64,000 nucleotides of DNA, from NCBI RefSeq assembly GCF_018812025.1, contig NC_063057.1, positions 19,007,638 through 19,071,637 of the forward strand, given 5' to 3'. Of this stretch, positions 1 through 13,257 are shown piece after piece; position 1 is the first letter of the stretch, and the number at the start of each line of letters is the position of its first letter. This stretch comes from Megalobrama amblycephala. Its lineage: Eukaryota > Chordata > Actinopteri > Cypriniformes > Xenocyprididae. The notes beneath the pieces were generated by a model, which was not told the DNA's origin, did no database searches, and saw nothing but the letters and a program-made list of their open reading frames with translations. The translations under genes were made by a program, and so were the position numbers.

Positions 1-3000
1 TGTGCACACGTTAAACTGTTTTTTTTTTTTTTGCATGTCAAACTAAATTTTCTATGTGGCAGGTGAAATGAATTTTGTTGCAAAGTAAATTTATTCAGGT
101 TGTAAAATTTTAGAAATATAAAATATATATCAGTACTTGTTGGTGAATTTGCCAATTTAAAAAACAAAAAACAAACAAAAAAAACAACAGGTAAATTATT
201 TGGCTAAAGATTAGCCATGAAACATTATACTTAAAACGGTAGTTGTATCAGAAGCGTTGGGGTAAGATGTGTCAAGAGATTTGCCTCCAAATACAAATTC
301 TATTACAAATTGTTTTACTTTATTCAAATATTCTAAACATTAAGTTGTTTCTTAACTGTTTTATGAAAATATAAATAATATGCAACAAAATTAGACTTTA
401 GAATAGCATTGTGCACTAGTATAAATCTTCCGTATTTGTAATAAACTCATTAATTTTCATGAACCATGTGGGGTTTGGGGGGAAATCTTGAAATTGAGGT
501 TCCCAGTGTAATATAAATGAAATATATACATTTAAGATATAATACAAATTACTACCTGTATCATTATATTTATTTGCATTTGATTGATACAGTAGTTATT
601 ACATTCATATATTAAATTTTTCCAGTATGTTTTTGTTAAACTTGTTGTATATACTGTGCCGTTATCTATCTGCAAAATCCATTGTCTGCAATTAACTTTT
701 TATTTTATTAAGTATCAAAATTTGCTTCCAGATGTGGCTTTTCAAAGTCATTATTTGTTTTGTTTTATAAAAGTAAATTATATAGGCCTATTTTTATAAC
801 GTTGTATAAAACGTCAAAACCTTCAATCTAGTCAGTTAATTATTAAATTAATTATTGTTTATATAATTAATTATTAGTCATTTATGAATTAATAAGTTGT
901 TAATCAGATGTTACAATAAAAAAAAACACGTCATGTAAATTTTTCAGCAATTTTAAACTTTCCAAAAAAAAAACTACTTTTTCGAACTCCTAGGCCGTTG
1001 CTCCGATTTTCATGAAAATTGAACCAGATCATCTTCAGACCATGCTGACAAAAAGTTATGGAATTCAAGTCGATTTGTCAAACCATTTTCGACAAACACG
1101 TGAATGAATTTTACATAGTGCTTGCCAAAATAGACGTAAGGTTGTATCTCTGCAATGCTTTATCTCATTCAGACCAAACTTGGTACATGTTATCACAAGC
1201 ATGACCTGAGGCTACATGCAGTGTTTCGGACCTACTGGTCCGGAGATATGAAAAATGGCTCTTTTTGCTTATAACTTCTCAACGGTTTGCCCAAAAATCA
1301 TAAAATGTGTCTCTTTAGATTCGGAGCAGCATACTGAGTCGAATGCATTTTGGATTTTGTAGTAAAATGCTGTATTTTATGAACACATTAGCGTATCGTT
1401 ACAAAACTCGGTATGGGTCATCGGCACGATGCCCTGAAGGACCCTGAGAAGTTTTGTACCAGCGAAATAATTACATGCTTCTAACTTTTAAAGCAGAACT
1501 AAGTAACTTTTTTTTACCTTCATAAATAGTTTTCTAAGTCCTTACGATGGGTAATTGACTTGTAGTGGTGTGTTTGAGGCGAACACTAACCCCATCTGGC
1601 ACGTCTACGCCAGAATACAGCACTTGCAAGTTGAGCTGCACCGACCCGAAACAATCTCGCCTCATGTTCACGTTCACGCGAGAGTGACAAAATGCTTTAC
1701 GGTAATTCAAAAACAATGTATATATTATGACTTTATAAGACAATTTCTAAAATTACCCACCTCCACGGAGTGAACTGTATTTGCAAATTACCCACCTCCT
1801 CTTTCTTGTACTGTATTTGCAAAACTACTGCGCTGGTGAGCGTTGTAGTCGTTGTAGTTCAGAGCTGCGCTTGGAGTATTTACGACAGTGTGATTCACTG
1901 AAGGAAACTGTAGGGGGACCTTCGCAAATCTTGCTGAGTTCTGCTTTAAATGTGATTGACTTATTTTCACGGGAGTCATCTCCTGAGATTGCTGAATCCT
2001 TGCCGAGTCCAACGATACCAAACATGCTAGGTTTTGCCTTATAGTTAGTGCAACATTGTGATTTAGCGTTTAAACAACTTTCGTAAATGTCTTTGAAACC
2101 GTTAGTCCGATCGAGACGAAACCACCATAGGAAAATCAAAAACATAGGTTGTTGGCTATGTGCTAATGGCCAAATGTCAACATTTTGATAGTAATTTCAT
2201 AATGTTAGTTTTTTTATGTGTTTATACCTATAAATATATATGACTCGTAAACGAAATTAGATATTTTCACCAAATTTGACAAGCTTATGTATGGGGGCAC
2301 TCTGAGGACACACAAAAAAAAGCAGTGGGACTGCACCACTTGGTGGCACTATAATTGAATAAAACATGAAATTGGCTCTAACTACAGTACTGTTGGTCTG
2401 TTTGACATACAGTGTCTTTGTCTCAGTTGCTATCATTGTCCATTATGACATTGTTGGTCTGCTGCTAGCTTCCTTGCTTGCTTCTGTTGTGCTTGGCCCC
2501 TTAATTGCTGCTTGCAGTTATATTTTTATTTGTATTTGGAACATTTTTATTTGCATTAGTAGTAGCATTTGTAGTAGCATTTTGAATTGAATGCAAATGC
2601 AAAGAGAGTCTAAAAATAAATCAACTTTATGTCTTAGCTTAGTTTGTGCTTGTCAAGCTACCAAATCAGTCGAATTCTCTTACTGTATTAGCATTTCAAA
2701 CATGCTTCAGTGATGAAAAGATGTTTTGACTTTGCTCCTTAGTGAGCATCCCTTCGGTATTACGGGTGTAGTTTACTGTAGACTTGAGATGATGAAAGGA
2801 TTGTGTGATGTGACCACCCGCAGCACGGTTTAATCCACTCCTTGTTTGAGGATTGATGTCAGGAACAGTGAGTCCTCACCTTTTCACCCGCTGTGCTTCA
2901 TCCAATCACCGCTTGTCAGTTCTTCTTGTTTCTTTACTACAAGAATGAGTTAAGTAAATATTTAATGCAGGTTTCTCTTCACACATTTTTTTTCCCGCAA

Positions 3001-3072
3001 AATCTTCGGGGACACATGAGACTGCTCTGAAGTTTATAGACTTTCTAAGAGCTGTTTTTTTTCTTTTTGTAG
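1..3072. other. acss3 intron with unclassified dispersed-repeat-like DNA
   Basis: AT-rich intronic sequence upstream of the first visible acss3 exon. The block at about 965-2330 has a different texture (higher GC, short degenerate reading frames on both strands) and looks like a decayed mobile element; I cannot name the family. The Leu/Val-rich frame at 2366-2590 has no recognisable homology and I do not call it a gene. Confidence 0.4.
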
Positions 3073-3176
3073 GCTGAGGAACTTGTTTGTTGCCGGAGAG
3101 CGCTGTGATATAGAGACCCTCGAATGGGCCAAGAGGAGTTTTGGAGTCCCAGTGCTGGATCACTGGTGGCAAACTG
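3073..3176 (+). CDS. acss3: acss3 exon (first one in window)
   Basis: Acceptor is a long T tract ending tttttgtag, donor is gtgagt. The exon starts with the last base of a split codon and ends with the G of the split Glu of WWQTE. It encodes LRNLFVAGERCD, then a stretch ending VPVLDHWWQT, highly characteristic of ACSS3. I found no further acss3 exon between 1 and 3072. Confidence 0.93.
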
Positions 3177-6100
3177 GTGAGTCACTGCCACACTCAGGTT
3201 CATTCCTGCTGTAATTTCCTATTGCCTGTTTCATAATGCACTTCTTGTCTTTTAAGGCATTGTTCACAGTCAATCATATCTGTTTTCTTAGATTCAGACT
3301 TATTGTTCACACGTATACATCAGTTGCCATAGTAATGACTTAAGCATCAGCACAACACCAAGAAATGTTCTTCTGTAACCACTGTAAGCTGTCATTGTGG
3401 ACTCTTTCAGAAGTACATTACATTGTCAATTATGACACATTTTGTAATTTCATCCAAATTTACTTAACTTACACTAACTCACTGCTATACAAATCTGATC
3501 TTACTATAAATCATCCAATTTGAATTGGTTTTGAAATGGATTTCATAGAGTTTTTTTTTTTTTTTGCTGTTCATAGTACAAACAAATGGATTTCCGAACA
3601 AAGCCTAAGATGAAGGGTGATCCTCAGCTGTTGACATCAGCTGGTATTGATATCAGTGTTTGGCATAATGTGATTCCTCTCAGCAGATGATGAGTCAAGT
3701 AATGTCTGATTTAAACAGATCAAATACGTGTTTGATTCAAGTTTGAGTGGCACTCTATTCAATTGATGGTAGCTGGGATTAGGGTGGGCGGTACTACATC
3801 CAGATACACTGCCATTCAAAAGTTTGGGATCGCTATGTTTTTATCCAGAAGGGGTGTATCAATTTGTTTAAAAAATGTAGAGTAAGGACATTTATAATGT
3901 TTTAAAATGTTTTATTTCAAATAAATGCTGTTGTTTTGAACTTTCTATTCAAGAACACTGAAATGAATTTCCACAAAAGAGTTTTCAAAATTGATAATAA
4001 CAGGAGTAATTTCTTGAGCACCAAATCAGCATAGTAGAATGATTTCTGAAGGATCATGTGACACTGAAGACTAGAGGAATGAATAAATAAATATTTAATA
4101 AATAACATTTTAAAATAGAAAACATTTTGAATTGCAATAATATTCCACAACATTACTGTTTTACAATGTTTTTGGTTAAATAAATGCAGCATTGGTGAGC
4201 AGAAGAGGCTTCTTTCAAAAACATAAAAAAATCATACTGATCCCAAACTTTTGACAGTTAAAATAATATTTATTGAACAAAAATATTTAAATGAACAACA
4301 ATAGCCATTAAAAATGACTATATGAAATAAACACAATTGTACAATTCAGTGAAAAATACAAAAGCATTGCTTTACAAGATGCAAGTTAAATATAGCCTTA
4401 ATATTAAATGATCAAGTTAAATATAGCCCAATTCAATTTGTTCAGGAGCAAGTAATAGATTAATAAGTTTTTATGTACCCAAAATGAATTATATCTCATG
4501 TTTAAGAGCCAGCGGCAAATCCAAGATGCACTGGCCGAGATGAAGCTGTTCTTTGCGGGTACACGAGCACTGAGCAGTCGCTGATGGCCTGGAGCTCGCA
4601 TCTCCGAAAACGTCTAAACGAATTGTAAAATAGGCGCTATGATTAAATATGAGTCACATATTTCAGGTCTAAACAACTACATTCTCGCCTTAAATCTACA
4701 GTTTGTGGTACAACAAGTGTAGTATTTGTAAAAAATACGGTGTATTTGCTCGGCCGCCATGACAGTCGCTTCAGGCGGAGTGATACAAACGGTGAAAAGA
4801 TTGGCAGTTCACTAGAATATCGCATGGCTCTCAGCCAAACAGATTCGATAACCAGAAATAACTGTTGTATAAATGATTATAACAAATGAACAAGTCTGGC
4901 ATGTTTTAAAAAAAACTTGATAATGGCACTGTCTAACACCTTAGTTCAGGATCTGTCCTGGAGGGCCACTTAGCTCCAACTTGCCTCAACACACCTGCCT
5001 GGAAGTTTCTAGATTGCCTATAAGACCTTGAGTAGCTGCTTCAGGTGGGTTTCATTGTGGTCAGAGCTAAACTCTGCAGGACATTGGCTCTCCAGGAGCA
5101 GGATTGGACACCCCTGCCTTAGTTGAAAGGAAATAACTGAAAACAGTACGAAAACAGATTGATACATATCCAAGTTTCTGTACGCTTCACTAAAATAAGT
5201 GGCAAGTGGCAAAGGTGCAACTTTTTGTTGTTTGTTTATTCATGTTGCAAGTTCCTGACCTTAAAGTCACCCTTATTTCCCTGGCAAGCCTGAAATGGAT
5301 TGTCTGAAAAACAGTACACTTCTTTTGATATTCATCACCCCTATTGCCAGCAGGATTCATAAACCATCACATGTATAATGAATTAGGTTACCTCCTCATT
5401 CTATACTGGCTGAAAAACATATTCAGCTCATAAATATCTCAGAGAAATAAACAGGTGCCGAGCTTGACCAGAGAATATTTGTACAAAATGAACCGAATCA
5501 CCTCTCCTCTTGTTCTCGCATCCATTTTTCTATTGGGTACTTGTAAACTCTTTGTGTGTCATTTGACAGCACAGATTTAAAAGCAGTGTCAGATCTGTAT
5601 TGATGCATGAACGGTAACAGTGTGTTTACGTGTGAGCGCAGGGTCAGAGAGGCTAAAGTACTTAATGTGATGAATGAGGTTGTGTGTGTCCCGTCCTCCG
5701 TTTATAATTTCACCCTCTCTCCATCCAATTCATGATTAAAAGCACGTTTATGCACCGCCACCGAGATGAGTCGTATTATTACCCTTCTTGAAATAACAGC
5801 CACATCTCCACCTCGGCTTGCAAACACACAAACGCCACGGCGTGTTTGAATTGTTCAGTGGCACAGAGCGAGATTTGATTAGAAGAGCTGATGAGGTGTA
5901 GTGTAACAGCAGTTTGGTTGCGCTGGTGCGATGCTTTTCTGAAATAAAGTGGAAGTGATTTGAATCTTCATTATCTATGCCATTACCAGCTCAAACTTCT
6001 CCAGGCTCATGCGTGCATCGCAATATCAGGAGTCAAGCTGCTGTGACAGTCTCTCTCTCTCTCTCTTTTCTGTCTCTCTCACACACACACACACACACAT

Positions 6101-9100
6101 ATATAAACACATACAGAAACACGTTGGCATGCTTTATCTTGGGGATGAATACAGCAGTTATTATAAAATGTATTCTTAATGTTGATTGGTCAACATTAGT
6201 GCCGCTACTATCAAATGATAATTGTGCACCCATAAAGGCCAATACGATAAGCTGATAATTATATTTCATATGTACATTATTAGAATGGTTTATCTAAATA
6301 GAAATTTAGATTTAGTTTTGTCTAAATAGAAATGAAACACTAAACATCAATCATTTGAAATGCTGAATGTAGGCATCATAGAATTATTGTGTACAGTACG
6401 AAAAATGGATATTTGTTTTGAAATTTGTTTAATGTTTTTAAAGATTAAGTTAGCGTTAGATGACGGCAGAGGTAATCAAAATGTAAAATAAGAGAAATAG
6501 CCATGAATGATGAAGAATCCAATATCGACCAATAACAATAATACTCAAATATCGAAAATAATCAGTATGGTACCGACATATTGTGCAATCATAATGAAAT
6601 GTATTTAAATTGCTTAATAAAATAATGTTAAAAATCAATTTTATATCCTTAATTTTATAATGTGGTAATTAAGAATTTATAATCAGTGTTGTTATTGTAA
6701 CTAAAACTTTAGCTATTAAAAATTCTGAATTGAAAAAAAAAAAAACCTGAAATAACTATTAGATGACAAAACCACATAACAAAATTACTAAAACTTTAAT
6801 TAAAATGAATGAAAAATGAAAATATTAATTAATTAAAATAATAATTAATTCAAAATATGAATACATACTATAATAGTATCAAAATAATACCAAAATAACA
6901 CTGTTAATGTGCTTTTTAGTGGCTATATTAAAAATATAGCACAGCCCCTTGTAGTGTGTTGCTTAAATCAAACAGTATGTGTTTGCGATCTCAAACACAC
7001 ATGTAAATGTGTCGTTTCATTATTATTCTCAGCGGCAACGCTCATCCAGCACACAGAAAATGAAAGAAAGGTTGCCGCTTTTGAGACCTGATAATAATCT
7101 GTGTGCTATTTTAAGACGCAACTCCTGCTGTGAAGAGGTGGGGGGCTTTGGTGATGAGGGCTGCTGATGTCACCGCTGTTGCCGGGCAACTGGTATGTTT
7201 CCAGTTGGGAGTATGTGGCAATGGCTGTTGGCTGTACAAACGACCTTAACGTGGCCCTGAGCGTTGGCACCTGTCTTTTGAGCTGGATGCTGTGTGTGCG
7301 TGGAGCCTGTCTGTCGGGTTTTGACTCTGGTGAAGTTTGTCAGTCCACTAAATCGACTTTACGTGAGGTGGCAGGTGGCTGGCGATAACTGGTGATGGCA
7401 GGACATTAACTTCAGAATGTGTCAAACCCCTCCTATTTAATTAGCGGTTTCGACCAAAACTTGGTTAAGCACACCAGCTCATTCCTCTTCATTGATTTAA
7501 TGTTAAAGTGTTCAAGTTTTTTGCACCCAAAACATATTAGTTGTAGTGTTCCATCCTATTTCTGACCCTTGCAATTAAACATGTTGTATTTTATTTGGTA
7601 CCCTTTATAAGGAAGAATTTAAAAAATGTAATAAAAAAATGTATGTTGGTTGGTATGTTATGGAATGGCTTCGGAAGATTAGGGGTATAGTGCACAAGTC
7701 TTATGGACCACATTTATTTTATGGGGATGCATTAACCGTGTCTGAAATTGCCCCCTAAAGTTCATTAGTCCACTAATATAGCCCACATAAAAACGAGCAA
7801 GTGAATTCGGACACTTAGTGCACCAGAGGGACTGCTGCTTTTGCGTAGTTTGTGCTTCCTGTTTCATAATAATGTAAAGAGTGAATAAAACAAATTATAA
7901 TACTCAAATATCTACAATAACCAACATGGTACCAATATATTGTGCAATTATGACATTTCTTTAGATTTCTCAATAAAATGTTGGAAATAGTGCTGTCAAT
8001 CAATCAAAAAAAAAAAAAAAGATTAATCACAATTTGTTCTGTGATTAATCGTGATTAAAAACATTTTATACTTTTCTATATATATATTATAATGTAATAA
8101 TTCCACAGTTAATCTCCAAATTAATGTAGAAAAAACATTAAAAAGACAGTATATTTTATGAATGGCCAGTATCACTGATACTAACTGCTACTGATGTCTC
8201 TAAGAAAATGATTTTTTTCTCCAATTTTAAACATTAATTATAGTCATTACAGCTATCATTTTTTCCCACATTTATTAGGCTTCAAAAACTATAAATTTCA
8301 ATTTAAGTGAACTTGGAACAATCCTCACATAAATATTAGGTCCAGTCTAACAGGTAGGACATATATATTGAATAAAGTTATCAAATAGTCTGCACTGCAT
8401 AAATTCTAAATTAAATATAGATTAATCCTTATTAAAGCTGCAAAAGAGTAATTTTCTTTGTCACCTTTGTTCTTTGATTAAAAGCCTAGTTCACCCCAAA
8501 ATGAAACTTCTGTCATTAATTACTCACCCTCATTAATCACCCTCATGTAGATCTTCATTTGAACACAAATTAAGATATTTTTTGATGAAATCCGAGGGTT
8601 TCTGAACCACACATAGGCAGCATCGTCATTGCACCTTTTGAGATCCATAAAAGTAGTAAAGACATTGTTAAAATAGCCCATGTGACTGCAGTGGTTCAAC
8701 CTTAATGTTATGAAACGACGAGAATTCTTTTTGTGCGCAAAAAAAAAACAAAAATAACTTTATTCAACAACTTTTTGTCTTCGATGTCAGTCTCCTACGC
8801 TGTTGACGTAGTGAATGCTGTGCAGTGCTTCCATGTTCTACGTCAGAATTATTGCAAAAAAATAAATGCACACGTATAAAGAATACGCGGTTACAAAAAT
8901 CCGGCGGTGTGTGTACAAGTATGTGCATACTCTTCTGATAGTTGAAATTACATTTTATATACTGTACTTAAATGCAATATGATGTGCACGTAAACTGCAT
9001 ACACTCACACCCCAAACTGTCTCATGTAGTTACTACGAAACATACATTTTAAAAAATAAACATAACTGCTTCAAAATTCGCATTTTCAATATGGGTGTGT

Positions 9101-12100
9101 GTGTAATTTACGTCGTAGAACAAAACGTCGAAGTACCGTCAAGTTATGTACAGGTGCTGGTCATATAATTAGAATATCATCAAAAAGTTGATTTCACTAA
9201 TTCCACTCAAAAAGTGAAACTTGTATATTATATTCATTCATTACACACAGACTGATATATTTCAAATGTTTATTTCTTTTAATTTTGAGGATTATAACTG
9301 ACAACTAAGGAAAATGCCAAATTCAGTATCTCAGAAAATTAGAATATTACTTAAGACCAATACAAAGAAAGGATTTTTAGAAATCTTGGCCAACTGAAAA
9401 GTATGAACATGAAAAGTATGAGCATGTACAGCACTCAATACTTAGTTGGGGCTCCTTTTGCCTGAATTACTGCAGCAATGCGGCGTGCCATGGAGTCGAT
9501 CAGTCTGTGGCGCTGCTCAGGTGTTATGAGAGCCCAGGTTGCTCTGATAGTGGCCTTCAGCTCTTTGTTGAAGCTCTTTGTTGCTCAAGTCATTGTTGGG
9601 TCTGGCATATCGCATCTTCCTCTTCACAATACCCCATAGATTTTCTATGGGGTTAAGTTTGCTGGCCAATTACGAACAGGGATACCATGGTTCTTAAACC
9701 AGGTACTGATAGCTTTGGCACTGTGTGCAAGTGCCAAGTCCTGTTGGAAAATGAAATCTGCATCTCCATAAAGTTGGTCAGCAGCAGGAAGCATGAAGTG
9801 CTGTAAAACGTCCTGGTATACGGCTGCATTGACCTTGGACCTCAGAAAACAAAGTGAACCAACACCAGCAGATGACATGGCACCCCAAACCATCACTGAC
9901 TGTGGAAACTTTACACTGGACCTCAAGCAACGTGGATTGTGTGCCTCTCCTCTCTTCCTCCAGACTCTTGGACCCTTATTTCCAAAGGAAATGCAAAATT
10001 TACTTTCATCAGAGAACATAACTTTGGACCACTCAGCAGCAGTCCAGTCCTTTTTGTCTTTAGCCGCTTCTGACGCTGTCTGCTGTTCAAGAGTGGCTTG
10101 ACACAAGGAATGCGTGAGCTGAAACCCATGTCTTGCATACGTCTGTGCGTAGTGGTTCTTGAAGCACTGACTCCAGCTGCAGTCCAATCTTTGTGAATCT
10201 CCCCCACATTTTTGAATGGGTTTTGTTTCACAATCCTCTCCAGGGTGCGGTTATCCCTATTGCTTGTACACTTTTTTCTACCACATCTTTTCCTTCCCTT
10301 CGCCTCTCTATTAATGTGCTTGGACACAGAGCTCTGTGAACAGCCAGCCTCTTTTGCAATGACCTTTTGTGTCTTGCCCTCCTTGTGCAAGGTGTCAATG
10401 GTCGTCTTTTGGACAACTGTCAAGTCAGCAGTCTTCCCCATGATTGTGTAGCCTACAGAACTAGACTGAGAGACCATTTAAAGGCCTTTGCAGGTGTTTT
10501 AAGTTAATTAGCTGATTAGAGTGTGGCACCAAGTGTCTTCAATATTGAACCTTTTCACAATATTCTAATTTTCTGAGATACTGAATTTGGTATTTTCCTT
10601 AGTTGTCAGTTATAATCATCAAAATTAAAAGAAATAAACATTGAAATATATCAGTCTGTGTGTAATGAATGAATATAATATACAAGTTTCACTTTTTGAA
10701 TGAAATTAGTGAAAGAAATTTCTTTTTGATGATATTGTAATTATATGACCAGCACCTATATATCGCAGGCTTTATTTTACTCATAAATTGAAAAATCCCA
10801 TAATAAAACCCCATAGGAAAATCTCAAGGGAACCAGCGGTGAATTAGTTTTCTGGGTTTGATGTCATATTATAGATTATATCTTTCTTTGCTAGACAGAC
10901 ATGTTTGACTGTTGCACTTGTATCTCACATCTTTTGTCACAGCAATCTAAAGTCACTTCACTGCCATTCACAACTCTTCTCCTGTGGCCTGATGGGATAG
11001 TAAAGTGTCCATCTGATCTCGCCGAAAGTAGTACTGTAGGTCTCCTACTGTTTAATGAATACTGTCCCATTTATTGTGTTTTTCACTTGCTTTTTGCATA
11101 AAAAAAAAAGTAGGGAAATAGACATATTTGGATGCAGCTTAATTTTTAGGGTGATTTTGCATCTGTTTTGACACTTAAAATCTCCAGTGCCTATACATTA
11201 TTATCGCATGGAAAAGAGCGACGGGTGCATTCTTCAAAATGTCAAGAAAATCGTACTAGTTTAGAATGACGATGTAATGACCTACATACTAGTTTCAGAA
11301 ATAGCAGACTTTCCTGCTCTTTGTGTGTTTCTACACACTGTGCGTCACCTGTGAAAAGTGTAATGCTTTTTGCATTACTCACACATGTCAGCGGTGCCAG
11401 ACAGACTCGTGGTGCCACACGCTGCGATGCCAACAGTTTGTGCCTCACTCTCCACCTTTCTCTTTTTTTTTTTTTTACCAGTTACTCTTTCTCTCACTCT
11501 TCATCAGTCTCTCTCTCCTGCTGCTCACAGCTCTCCTGTAGCATCTGGCTCCTAGACAGATGACGAACAAGTCTGTGTTCTATTTGTGTCGTCTACTGAT
11601 TGTGAAATATTTTTAACTTTTTTGATAATGTTTATTTATAAGCCAGACATGTAATTTATGCAAATACACAAACGAAGATGTGTACGCTGGGTCAGTGCAA
11701 TGTGAGAGTGCTGCCCTGTTTTAGAGTACATACTTAATATGCGTTCTTGCATTACTGTGGCAGTAACACACCTCAGTACTCAAGAGGGGGTGATGGAGTT
11801 TCCTTAAAGTCTCCCTGAAATCAAAATGTTTTTAATTCTGCACAGAATGCTATATTTTAAAGCAAAATGGAGGAGATTAGGATGAGAAACGTTAGAGATT
11901 AGAAGGAAACTGAGGTTTTACCGGGCTGTGATATAAACAAAACTCTATTGTCTATTTAAAAAAGGAGGAGTTGTTCAATATGTCCCACCCTGTCTTCCTG
12001 TTTCAGTTCAAATTACGTCAACACGTTGAATAATGCTGCGTGTTCCAAGGCACTATAGTGGGCCTTTAAAACGTCTGAGCCATTAAACTGGATGTGTTAT

Positions 12101-13213
12101 TTGAGGTAACTAGGGATAAATATGCAGAAGTAAGTAACTTTAAAATCGCAATGTAACGGAAGTAGTGACACATTCTGTAACGTGACGTACATTGGGTGCG
12201 GACTTGTTTCAATTCAATGGTTGTTGGTTGTTGAAGTGAAAAGTGAAACATTTACATGCATGAATTGTTCCAGTGTTGTTTTAGTGTTAATTATATACTG
12301 TTTTATGAGTTATTTTGAATGTATTTATGTAGCTTTATGTAATATTTCTATATAGCTTTATTTTTGTCAATTTTAGTCGAACTTCAAATTATTTCCAAAA
12401 CAACATTCCTAAATTAAAGGGTTAATTGACCCAAAAATTAAATTTCTGTCATTAATTCCTCACCCTCATGTCGTTCCACACCCATGAGACCTTTGTTTAT
12501 CTTTGGAACAGAAATTAAGATATTTTTGATGAAATTGAAGAGGTTTTCTCTCCTCAATAGAAAGCAACGAAATTATCAATTCAAGGTCCAGAAAAGTAGT
12601 CAAACATTGTTAAAATAGTCAATGTGACTACAGTGGTTCAACCTTAATGTTATGAAGCGAAGAGAATACTTTTTGTGCGTCACAACGATAATCCACATTT
12701 TTTTTACAAAATCAAACAAAAGAAAAAGAGGGGCATCAGTTTGAGGAAGGGGTATTGCCAAAACAACAAACATAACCAGAGTAACTCCTCATTAACTGTA
12801 CTATAAAGAGAAGAAAACAAAATACAGCAAAATAAGCTAACTCCCTAACTAACATAACCCTACTAATCCTAAAAAGATATAAAACAATCATTAAACTAGT
12901 CAACTTAAACCAAAACATAATAGCTGAATCAAAACATACAATAAACAAACTCAAGTTAACACTCACTTCTCCCTTTTACATCTCAATCATAGATTATTCA
13001 GCGAGACAAAGAAAAGAAACTACTTCAATAAGTTAAGTTTGACAAAGAGTGACCAAACTACTTGCTTTAACACAATATCAAGTCTGGGGTTGAAGACGAG
13101 ACGTCAGCTGTTGCACACAATCGAGCCAACACAGTTTAAATACTCTCTCTTCCCTCCCATCATCCAACCTCAACAGGACACTGATTATTGAAGTCAGGGG
13201 GTAATACTTGTTC

Positions 13214-13257
<44 letters not shown>

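Noticed and set aside
2366..2590. Hydrophobic 74-codon open frame (MKLALTTVLLVCLTYS...)
   Set aside because: It looks signal-peptide-like, but it lies inside an acss3 intron in low-complexity sequence, with no splice partner, no known motif and a Ser/Ile repeat at the end. Likely chance or repeat-derived.
11795..12065. Possible further TTAA element
   Set aside because: TTAA-like flanks and a CTCCCTGAAATCAAAATG start are suggestive, but I could not see matching inverted ends.
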